Position numbers and translations under genes: made by a program. The notes under the pieces were generated by a model. The model saw nothing but the letters and a program-made list of their open reading frames with translations, had not been told where the DNA came from and searched no databases. Below, one piece after another: positions 35,201-40,512 of a stretch of DNA of 40,512 nucleotides (positions within the stretch are counted from its first letter, which is position 1; the number at the start of each line of letters is the position of its first letter). The DNA comes from JACTMJ01 sp039812845 (lineage in GTDB: Bacteria > Acidobacteriota > Terriglobia > Bryobacterales > Bryobacteraceae). The DNA lies in assembly GCA_039812845.1 (NCBI GenBank), contig JBDIBK010000021.1, positions 1-40,512 of the forward strand, given 5' to 3'.

Positions 35201-35832
35201 TGCTCGATCTGCCCTTTGGCAAGGGCCGCGCCATCGCGGGCAATGCCTCTGGTCTGGTCGATTCCATTATCGGCGGCTGGCAACTCAGCGCCATCGGCGA
35301 TTGGAGAAGCGGAAACTGGCTGAGCGTGGATGCGGGCCGCTATCTCTTCGGAGACCCCACCCTCAGCGAAGATCAGCGCTTGCTGCTCAACTTCGGTGGA
35401 CGCAGCCAGCGCCTCTGGTTCAAAGGTGACTTCGACGTAACCAAAGCGACGAACGTCGATCAGGCGAAATTGCAGGCGCTCATCCCGGTAGACCGTTCGC
35501 AGCGGGTGCTGCGGCAGGTGGGACCGGGCCTGGATAACCGCGTGCCCGTGCTCATGAAAGACGGAACCACGCGTCTTACTTCCATCGGCGACACCGTGAA
35601 CTGGAACTCGCGGAACTTCTTCAAGGGTCCGGGCGCATGGAACGCGGACATCACCCTGATGAAGTCCTTCCGGTTGACGGAAACGGCGAACTTCCAGGTT
35701 GGCGCCGACTTCTTCAACGCCTTCAACCATCCGGTGGACGTGAATCCGAATGCGACCACTGGGTTGCAGGATCTGAGCCAGCAAGCCAATAGTTCGCGAA
35801 TCATCCAGCTTCGCGGGCGCATTAGCTGGTAG
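32230..35832 (+). CDS. Oar-like TonB-dependent receptor with carboxypeptidase-regulatory-like domain
   Basis: The protein has 1200 residues. A signal peptide (residues 1-29, ISWLGLLAATLLLSLTLFSQ) leads to a carboxypeptidase-regulatory-like domain at about 31-115 (TATIRGTVLDSTRAAVPGAS). The plug starts with VVEVTGAAPIITTESAE and the acidobacterial motif LPLNGRDITSLFSLTPGV. The large barrel ends in GRISW, with the terminal aromatic expected of outer-membrane proteins. It imports an unknown nutrient with TonB; the ROK regulator next door points to a sugar. The start is GTG 32230 with GGAGGT six bases upstream, an excellent site. A strong promoter and an inverted repeat lie upstream, and hairpin terminators follow the stop. 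Confidence 0.95.
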   Translation: MHFFQHQRTISWLGLLAATLLLSLTLFSQGTATIRGTVLDSTRAAVPGASVVVTNVQTNIARRTVTSAEGIYSVSALGAANYKVTVESPGFKQWSGTLLLQTGQTAVVDATLEVGSIDTVVEVTGAAPIITTESAEVGDVKDALRIQQLPLNGRDITSLFSLTPGVEGGGNPRVNGMKVGSTEMTLDGVSLVDRFGGGMGRVQPALDSVNEFRIETSGSAAQYSRPATVSLVTKSGTNELHGSVFMTHRNNSAGLRARARQDGNDAPKLIRNEYGASAGGPVFIPKFYDGRNRTFWFAAYEGLRQREQSFYRQEVPTADMWAGNFDNLLDAQGRKTNIYDPLTTNANGIRQRFVNNQIPTGRIAPIYQTMRSITPLPTLNVNPFITPNFETAYPRVNDVYKFTTRGDHRFTDRDMLMGRYTVSNRAYSQSGGRFGAPPLGMKDAYGSGRQDAKNYSATVQETHVFTPTLVNEFSVGMQRNSNSSGTLADNRAWANELGLPNPFGALGWPTICTDFFCWDNDNRGDQNLTGYVLEDNLTFVTGKHTFKMGAKFRYEQNNVRELQQAQGSDAFETAWTSLYEPAGDDVAPFTGDGMATMALGLPTYLSNQNNRGYFYFRQNETGLYFQDTWKVSNRLTLDLGVRYDRWSPYSEKQNRFLGIDPDTIGSLFQVVTPGNVKMESLPGALPSQLASYAARGLTWTTADSVGMPSNLVRADNNNFGPRIGFAYKLTNRSVLRASYGEYFWTMPLSQILQSMRMTPPLNLRYTNPVSERGGDGTYAVKNVPAADDYVGKAIVDTNGIVTLPPTAQQGMVLDGRNWKDGRDQKIHVTFEHQFLSDSSIRISYMGDRGRDLEQRYSLNQRESEFNYVTRTGLNPPSNRDLMRVNKDWTLFATNRSGYSNTHSFQAEYEKRYSKGFVSQFFYAFTRSLTTSDSDGYSSGNGNINSTGTGIAQVPQQNQVLGNPNMSYDDLLRLVYYNSGYIPAHRVRWNGLLDLPFGKGRAIAGNASGLVDSIIGGWQLSAIGDWRSGNWLSVDAGRYLFGDPTLSEDQRLLLNFGGRSQRLWFKGDFDVTKATNVDQAKLQALIPVDRSQRVLRQVGPGLDNRVPVLMKDGTTRLTSIGDTVNWNSRNFFKGPGAWNADITLMKSFRLTETANFQVGADFFNAFNHPVDVNPNATTGLQDLSQQANSSRIIQLRGRISW

Positions 35833-35848
35833 GTAAAGAAGCAGAGCC

Positions 35849-35874
35849 TGGGCGAAGTGCGCTTCATTCGCCCA
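35849..35874 (+). terminator. First hairpin after the receptor gene
   Basis: TGGGCGAA (35849-35856) pairs perfectly with TTCGCCCA (35867-35874) around a 10-base loop. It lies 17 bases after the receptor stop. No T-tract follows directly; it may act together with the stronger hairpin downstream. Confidence 0.45.
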
Positions 35875-35888
35875 ACGTTCACAATCTT

Positions 35889-35931
35889 CGGGGGCTTTCG
35901 CCGTTCCGCGGCGCGAGCCCCCGATTTCTTT
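35889..35931 (+). terminator. Rho-independent terminator
   Basis: CGGGGGCT (35889-35896) pairs with AGCCCCCG (35916-35923); the interior can extend the stem (CGCCG/CGGCG). It is followed by ATTTCTTT. This is the best-formed terminator in the window and closes the receptor transcript before yceH. Confidence 0.75.
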
Positions 35932-36076
35932 GCTCGCCGAACGCATTCTTGCCAGCCCGCCGACTGCTCACCTCGAATGGCGGTTCACGCCCATCTGGCG
36001 AAGCATGACAAACTGAAATTGCGCCGTCCTGTCTGGCCAAGACTGTGGCCTACGCGGACGAGCCTCGACTGTTGCC

Positions 36077-36769
36077 ATGGAATTGAATGATCGTTCGCTC
36101 CCCGTTCTCTCCCCCGAAGAAGTTCGTGTGCTTGCTTGCCTGGTGGAAAAGGAACTCACCACTCCCGATAACTATCCACTCACGCTCAACGCCCTGTTGG
36201 CCGCTTGCAACCAGAAAACCAGCCGCGATCCCGTGGTGGAGTTCGACGCTTCAACGGTGGAGCGGTGCCTGCAATCTCTCAAGGAGCGCGGATTTGTCCG
36301 AAGCGTCTCCGGCGCGGAGCATCGTGTGCCCAAGTTCAAGCACGACATGCCTTTCATGCTGCGTCTCAATCCCGCGCAAACCGCCGTGCTCACGGTATTG
36401 ATGCTTCGCGGTCCACAGACGGTGGGGGAGATCCGCGGACGCACGGACCGAATGCATTCATTCCATTCCCTCGACGAAGTGGTGGAGGCGCTCAACGATC
36501 TCGGAGACTTGAATGGACGCAAGCTAGTGGCGGAGCTCGAGCGATTGCCCGGCACGAAGGAGCCGCGTTTCGCCCATCTGCTATCGGGCGCCCATCCACT
36601 ATCGGGGGAGAGTGCCGTGGCGATGAGTGCAGCACCGGCCTTGGGACGCGGTTCCAGAGCGAATCGAACCGAGGAACTGGAAGCGCTGCGCGAAGAGGTG
36701 GAACATCTTCGCCAGGAGATTGCCTCCGTGCGGGCCGAGTTGAGCGAGTTTCGCAAGCAATTCGAATAG
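36077..36769 (+). CDS. yceH: YceH family (DUF480) protein
   Basis: The protein has 230 residues. It opens with the family signature LSPEEVRVLACLVEKELTTP, followed by DNYPLTLNALLAACNQKTSRDP, and has a second winged-helix unit (QTAVLTVLMLRGPQTVGEIRGR). The C-terminus is a predicted coiled coil (EELEALREEVEHLRQEIASV). The family is widespread but has no firmly established function; the two winged helices suggest nucleic-acid or protein binding. The ATG at 36077 matches the family start. It is convergent with the zinc-ribbon gene downstream and is the last clearly core gene before a region of different character. Confidence 0.92.
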   Translation: MELNDRSLPVLSPEEVRVLACLVEKELTTPDNYPLTLNALLAACNQKTSRDPVVEFDASTVERCLQSLKERGFVRSVSGAEHRVPKFKHDMPFMLRLNPAQTAVLTVLMLRGPQTVGEIRGRTDRMHSFHSLDEVVEALNDLGDLNGRKLVAELERLPGTKEPRFAHLLSGAHPLSGESAVAMSAAPALGRGSRANRTEELEALREEVEHLRQEIASVRAELSEFRKQFE

Positions 36770-36811
36770 AAGAGTTGCAAGTCTCGGTGCGCCCATCCCA
36801 CTCTTGCCCAT

Positions 36812-36856
36812 GTTCTAGGAGGGTTGCGGACTCTTGTTGCGCGCGCTTCCTAGAAC
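36812..36856. repeat. 9-base inverted repeat at the end of the zinc-ribbon gene
   Basis: GTTCTAGGA (36812-36820) and TCCTAGAAC (36848-36856) are perfect inverted copies separated by 27 bases. The right copy contains the stop codon of the minus-strand gene (36850-36852). The interior has two direct copies of GTTGCG. It could be a transcription-ending hairpin for two convergent genes, or the relic of an element end. No T-tract is seen. Confidence 0.4.
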
Positions 36857-37398
36857 GGCTTCGTCTTCGCCGTATCCAGTAGAACCCGAAGCAGCGAAAC
36901 GGGCGACGGAGGCCATTTGACGGCCGCCCCTCTATGCCGATGGCGATCCTGGCGTTCCCGCGCGATTGCCCCGTTCGCCGCCGATTCCTCCCAGGTTTTC
37001 CGCACTCGTGACGCGAAGGCGAGCGCGGTGCGATGGCTTGTGCCCATGGCAGCCTGAAGTGACCTCGCGCCTGGTTCCGGCGGATTGTTGCACAGATGGG
37101 CAAGGCCGCGGAGTACGCTGCGGAGCGGCAATTTCGAATCCTCGAGCGCGGTGCCAACCGTAACCGTAAACTGACGTCTGCAAAGCGAGCACCTCCAAAG
37201 GCCCCGTCGCGCCCCGCGCCCGCTTTCGGGGGATCTCGACCGAATCGGCCAGCATTTCCCCAGCGAGCCGCATTTCGGGCAGTACACCCCGTTAGGCCAG
37301 CGCACGTCCTCCATTTCAATCCGCGCGGCTTCCTCGCTCACGTAGACACTTTCAGGGAATGTCCCTACTGGAAGTTCACCAGAGTCTGGGTTTGTCAC
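36850..37398 (-). CDS. Stand-alone zinc-ribbon protein resembling IS1595-type transposase N-terminus
   Basis: The protein has 182 residues. Residues about 14-45 (FPESVYVSEEAARIEME, RWPNGVYCPKCGS) and 66-92 (GLWRCSLCRRQFTVTVGT, then EDSKLPLR) match the start of IS1595/ISXO2-type transposases: a CPxCG...CxxC zinc ribbon (Cys40, Cys43, Cys70, Cys73) followed by the 'FTVTVGT.LEDSKLPL' segment. The DDE catalytic domain that should follow is missing; after about residue 135 the sequence turns into a basic, unassigned tail (RERQDRHRHRG). It is either a truncated transposase or a domesticated DNA-binding protein. It starts at GTG 37398, placed where its own promoter should begin the RNA; ATG 37314 is an alternative start. 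Confidence 0.65.
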   Translation of the reverse strand: MTNPDSGELPVGTFPESVYVSEEAARIEMEDVRWPNGVYCPKCGSLGKCWPIRSRSPESGRGARRGLWRCSLCRRQFTVTVGTALEDSKLPLRSVLRGLAHLCNNPPEPGARSLQAAMGTSHRTALAFASRVRKTWEESAANGAIARERQDRHRHRGAAVKWPPSPVSLLRVLLDTAKTKPF

Positions 37399-37404
37399 GT
37401 TATA

Positions 37405-37433
37405 TTTATCGAATACACGTGTTGCAAAGTCAA
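37405..37433 (-). promoter_or_regulatory. Promoter giving a probable leaderless mRNA
   Basis: On the minus strand TTGACT (37428-37433) is followed after 17 bases by GATAAA (37405-37410). The start codon GTG begins six bases after the -10 box, so transcription would begin at or next to the first base of the gene. No ribosome binding site precedes the codon, which agrees with leaderless translation. Confidence 0.5.
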
Positions 37434-37491
37434 TTAGTTACGGTCACGCGGAAGTGCCGACTCGCATTCCCGTTCCTACGATGAGGCGTTG

Positions 37492-37502
37492 TGAGGCCCT
37501 CA
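37492..37502. promoter_or_regulatory. Small palindrome between the divergent genes
   Basis: TGAGG-C-CCTCA is a perfect 11-base palindrome in the 187-base gap between the zinc-ribbon gene and the fibre-like gene. It may be a binding site; no promoter was confidently recognised for the plus-strand gene. Confidence 0.2.
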
Positions 37503-37585
37503 GCCACTCATGAACAGATTCGGCGGGCAACGCCGTTTACGGGCGAGAGGTGAGGGCGAGCATCCAGGGAAAGGGAGGGAACTGC

Positions 37586-39079
37586 GTGAAGACGAGGAAA
37601 ATTGTTGGGGGAGTCATTCTGGCGGCTGCATTCTTCGCGTCCGCTCAAACGAAGGTCGACATTCAGAGGCAATCGAGAGGTACCAATTTTCTGTCGCCTC
37701 CGTTTGATAAGCCGGTTCGGAGCGGCGCTGCATTGCCGGTCACGTGCGAGGTGGGGGAGCTGTATTTCCTCACAGGCGCACCGGCTGGAGACAACTTGTA
37801 CGTCTGCCACACAAGCGGGGAATGGTCGCCACAGGGAAGTGCTGGCTCGGCCAACGTGACAATCGAAAACAATGGCTCACTGGTTGGGGCGAGAAGCAAA
37901 GCGAACTTCGTTCCCGGTGGAGGAATCGTGAACGCGATCACCGATTCGGGCTCCGGGATCGACATTCAAACTTCGGTAAACACGGCGGTCGTCCTAACGA
38001 AAACCCAGCTTCAATCCGGCGCGGCGCTGCGATGTGATTCCGTTCAAGGTCCGGCGAATGCATATACGTGCGGGATGTCGCCGACCCTTACTCAGTATCA
38101 CGAGGGAATGGTGGTCTACTGGGTGCCGGATTCCCCGGCGAACGGAGGGCCGGTGACCCTAAACATCGATTCGCTCGGCGCAAAGCCGGTAACCACGATG
38201 ATGGAGAGCGCCGATCCGTCCACGGGCGAGATCCTCGCGGGAGTCATGCAACCACTCTGGTACGACGGAACCGGCTTCCGATTGTTTCCGGTGAATGTTC
38301 CGCCGAGTTACCAAACAACGGCATCCCAGCAGTCGGGCGCCGCCCACTATTGCGCCTCCGCTGGTGCGTCCGGAACGGAGTTCACGTGCTCCCTCTCTCC
38401 GGCGCTTGAAAGCTACACTCCGGGCATGGTTGTGCAATGGCGTCCAAGTGCGGATGCCGCTGGCGGACCCACCACCCTCGATATTGATCTGATCGGGCCG
38501 AAGAACGTGAAATTGGCCGACGGATTGACCGATCCGCATCCCGGATCGGTGAAAGCTGGCGAATTGTATTCGATCTGGTACGATGGAGTTCGATTCCGCA
38601 TTTTGAACGAAAACTTGGGTGCAGTCGCGCTGAAGCCGGACGTCCAATCCGGGCAGTTGCTGCTGTGCGAATCCAGCGGAACAATAGGCGAGCAATTTGC
38701 TTGCGACCTTGGTTCAACGCTCGGCGCGTATCAGCGTGGTTCGGTGATCAACTGGATTCCGGATCTGGGTGCGAGCGGTCCCGCGACACTAAATATCAAT
38801 GGTTTGGGCGCTGTGGCCATTAAGCTGCCAGACGGCATTTCAGATCCGGGAATTGGCGACGTCTCCGCCGGCCAATTGTATCCATTGTGGTACGACGGAG
38901 CCGTGTTTCGCTTGCTTCCTGTTTCCCCTCATCGCATGCCTTCGAGCCCTCGGCCCACCTGTGAAGCAGCCCTGCGCGGGCGCTTGTGGATCGTTGCCGG
39001 AGCCACCGGCCAGAAAGACGACGTTTCCGTATGCGCGAAGGATGATACGGACGTTTTTCTGTGGCGATCCCTGTACTAG
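37586..39079 (+). CDS. Secreted protein with three phage tail-fibre-like repeats
   Basis: The protein has 497 residues. The signal peptide is KIVGGVILAAAFFASAQ. Residues 50-82 hold a small Cys-pair module (CEVGELYFLTGAPAGDNLYVC). A glycine-rich beta segment follows (VTIENNGSLVGARSKANFVPG). Three repeats of about 93 residues lie at 142-234, 248-340 and 353-443; each has the order C-x11-C, 'Y..G.VV.W.P', 'GPxTLNIxxLG', 'AGxLYxLWYDGxxFRLL'. This is the layout of repeats in phage tail-fibre proteins. The C-terminal module is CEAALRGRLWIVAGATGQ...VCAKD...LWRSLY. All ten cysteines fall in pairs, suiting disulfides outside the cytoplasm. GTG 37586 follows GGGAGGGA. Its role is unknown; an adhesin or surface fibre is inference. 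Confidence 0.8.
   Translation: MKTRKIVGGVILAAAFFASAQTKVDIQRQSRGTNFLSPPFDKPVRSGAALPVTCEVGELYFLTGAPAGDNLYVCHTSGEWSPQGSAGSANVTIENNGSLVGARSKANFVPGGGIVNAITDSGSGIDIQTSVNTAVVLTKTQLQSGAALRCDSVQGPANAYTCGMSPTLTQYHEGMVVYWVPDSPANGGPVTLNIDSLGAKPVTTMMESADPSTGEILAGVMQPLWYDGTGFRLFPVNVPPSYQTTASQQSGAAHYCASAGASGTEFTCSLSPALESYTPGMVVQWRPSADAAGGPTTLDIDLIGPKNVKLADGLTDPHPGSVKAGELYSIWYDGVRFRILNENLGAVALKPDVQSGQLLLCESSGTIGEQFACDLGSTLGAYQRGSVINWIPDLGASGPATLNINGLGAVAIKLPDGISDPGIGDVSAGQLYPLWYDGAVFRLLPVSPHRMPSSPRPTCEAALRGRLWIVAGATGQKDDVSVCAKDDTDVFLWRSLY
38009..38914 (+). repeat. Three tandem protein repeats within the fibre-like gene
   Basis: The repeat units are encoded at about 38009-38287, 38327-38605 and 38642-38914, separated by short linkers. 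They are clearly alike as protein (QSG...C...C...G.VV.W.P...TLNI...LG...AG.LY.LWYDG..FRLL) but have diverged at the DNA level, so the duplication is old. Confidence 0.75.
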
Positions 39080-39103
39080 ACCGAAACCAAGAGAGGACGC
39101 AGT

Positions 39104-40512
39104 ATGCATTTATCATCATTCACGGGTCGGTCAATCTTGTGCGGGGTCGTTCCTGCAATCAGTTTCGCTGCATTGCTGACGCTGTCCGCACTGGGCGGGC
39201 AATCTCTCCGGATGGCGGGCACGGACCTGCAAGTAGACAGCGGCCTTGACAATATCCCGGCCACGTCGGACATCCGTGTCGAGGGGTACTTTCACGACGT
39301 GAACCCGCCGGCAAGCACCAAGTCCCTTGTCGTTCTAACTGGCGTAGGTTTCCGGGTAGACTACGTTCCGCCAACCGGGTTCTTCCTGACCTTTCAACGG
39401 GAGACGGGAAACATCGAGTGCATCGTCCCGTTCTCCAGAACCAGTTTCGTTTTTCGGCTTCAGAGGCTGTACAACGGCGGATCGCCCGTACACCAATGCG
39501 AGATATGGGACGTGGACGGCGGGAATTACACCGTGAAGACCGACTACACGACTTCCATGCAGACCTGGAATTACACGGGCGCGGCGCTGTTCGGAAACGG
39601 CGATACGCAACTGGCGTTCCTGCGCGTGTTTACTTCCACGGTTCCGCTGGGATCGAAGCCGCCAGCAACGGCGGACAACGCGGGCGCATGGGCCGCTTGG
39701 AAGTTCGACGGAAACGCGAATGACAGCAGCGGCAATGGCCGCAACCTGAACGTGGGAGCTTTGTCATTCACCGCTTCACCGGCGGTGACGGTCGTTGCGT
39801 CTTTGAAATCGGAGAATACTCCATTCTGGGCACCATTTCGCCCATTGCGTGCCGGGCATCCGAGCAAGCTGGATGGGACATCCAGTTATTCCATGTCGGA
39901 CGTCTCCGCACAGGTAGCATGCTTTTGGCAACAGTTGGAAGGCCCGAGCGACGCCATTTTCGACAATCGCAATAGCTGCACGCCAACGCTCACGGGACTT
40001 GTTTTCGGACCCTACAAATTCCGGCTGCGTGTGCGGGATCAGGAGGGCAGAGAAACGATCAGCGACCGAGAAGTCGGCGCGGTCGCCTACGACGACAACG
40101 GCGTAGTGATCTACCCAGATGAACGGCTATACGCGCTGCTGGGGCCGTCGAAGGTCTTGGGGGCGAGCGATTGGGAGTGGCTTGACGACCGTCACGTAAC
40201 CATGGCGCGAGCGAATTGGGAAAGGTATGCCATCAACCGCACGGATGGCTACGGATGGCAGCCGGAGTATGAGCAGAATCCGCTATACGGGGTTCCGCGA
40301 TTGGGAACGGTCTATACGTCGAATCCCTTGGGCGACGGCACCAAGATTTACGGTGTGGGCACGAATCTGTTGATTTTCTGTGGAGGCCGTCCCGGCCCGG
40401 CGATTTCGGCGGCGCTCATGCCCGGCATCAATTTCAAATTGTCTTCCGGCATCTGGCATGCCCGCCGTGTGGCGAGTTGCCAAAGCGACACGGAGATCAC
40501 GCTTTACGACGG
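39104..40512 (+). CDS. Large modular secreted protein (LamG-like and PKD-like), runs off window end
   Basis: The frame is open for 469 codons to the window edge; I translated it fully and found no stop. A signal peptide covers about residues 10-32 (ILCGVVPAISFAALLTLSALGG). Residues 45-185 look like a beta-sandwich of the concanavalin/LamG type. AWKFDGNANDSSGNGRNL (199-215) is the usual opening of a LamG unit. Residues 245-315 (AGHPSKLDGTSSYSMSD; FWQQLEGPS; FGPYKFRLRVRDQEG) resemble a PKD-like domain. After that comes a Trp/Tyr-rich region and a 'TKIYGVGTNL' segment. AGAGGA precedes ATG 39104. It follows the tail-fibre-like gene by 24 bases in the same direction, so the two are probably expressed together. 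Binding to surfaces or glycans is a guess. Confidence 0.75.
   Translation, partial: MHLSSFTGRSILCGVVPAISFAALLTLSALGGQSLRMAGTDLQVDSGLDNIPATSDIRVEGYFHDVNPPASTKSLVVLTGVGFRVDYVPPTGFFLTFQRETGNIECIVPFSRTSFVFRLQRLYNGGSPVHQCEIWDVDGGNYTVKTDYTTSMQTWNYTGAALFGNGDTQLAFLRVFTSTVPLGSKPPATADNAGAWAAWKFDGNANDSSGNGRNLNVGALSFTASPAVTVVASLKSENTPFWAPFRPLRAGHPSKLDGTSSYSMSDVSAQVACFWQQLEGPSDAIFDNRNSCTPTLTGLVFGPYKFRLRVRDQEGRETISDREVGAVAYDDNGVVIYPDERLYALLGPSKVLGASDWEWLDDRHVTMARANWERYAINRTDGYGWQPEYEQNPLYGVPRLGTVYTSNPLGDGTKIYGVGTNLLIFCGGRPGPAISAALMPGINFKLSSGIWHARRVASCQSDTEITLYD

Noticed and set aside
34132..35946. 604-codon open frame on the minus strand opposite the receptor gene
   Set aside because: Shadow of the receptor coding sequence; no recognisable domain or start signal.
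36770..37440. Complete IS1595-type insertion sequence
   Set aside because: No DDE domain, no terminal inverted repeats starting with the expected bases, and no target-site duplication seen; only an isolated zinc-ribbon protein.
38009..38914. CRISPR-like or DNA-level tandem repeat
   Set aside because: The repeats are visible only in the protein; the DNA copies have diverged and there is no regular spacer structure.

Overview
The window looks like chromosomal DNA from an Acidobacteriota bacterium of the Solibacter/Bryobacter type. This is inferred from gene content and was not checked by a search. The pointers are high GC, large Oar-like TonB-dependent receptors with an N-terminal carboxypeptidase-regulatory-like domain and the 'LPLNGRD' plug motif, and several secreted enzymes with twin-arginine signal peptides (TldD, a Gfo/Idh/MocA oxidoreductase, a PHP-type metallohydrolase, a sulfatase). 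No tRNA, rRNA, CRISPR array or complete insertion sequence was seen. No stretch of more than 300 bases lacks a gene.

Layout. 1-551 (-) is the N-terminal part of a TonB-dependent receptor, cut by the window edge. 705-6912 holds dodecin (-), a secreted alpha/beta hydrolase, a coupled TldD/TldE-like pair and a secreted Gfo/Idh/MocA oxidoreductase. 7012-12793 holds two TonB-dependent receptors in divergent orientation. 12934-16133 encodes two secreted proteins (TPR and TPR-like) and ribonuclease III. 16130-18146 (-) is flbD-motA-motB, with an unassigned gene diverging from flbD. 18865-24630 has a MerR regulator (-) diverging from rlmB, then gamma-glutamyltransferase, a PHP-type metallohydrolase and a nitrilase-type amidohydrolase, probably one transcript. 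24605-30645 (-) reads, in transcription order, methyltransferase, gamma-carbonic anhydrase, hisS, aspS and sulfatase, with overlapping stop/start codons at the hisS boundaries. 30719-35832 is a ROK-type regulator diverging from a 1200-residue TonB-dependent receptor, with a strong sigma70-type promoter and an inverted repeat between them. 36077-36769 is yceH, the last clearly housekeeping gene.

From about 36.8 kb to the end the character changes. There is a stand-alone zinc-ribbon protein resembling the N-terminus of IS1595-type transposases (-), with a promoter that predicts a leaderless mRNA. Diverging from it is a secreted protein with three repeats that look like phage tail-fibre modules, each carrying two cysteines at identical spacing. 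After that comes a large modular secreted protein (LamG-like and PKD-like segments) that runs off the end. Codon use here looks less G/C-biased than in the core genes, judged by eye. This block is the best candidate for an undescribed system: a surface or secreted fibre cassette beside a transposase-derived DNA-binding protein. That function is inference; only the modules, signal peptides, orientation and promoter are visible.
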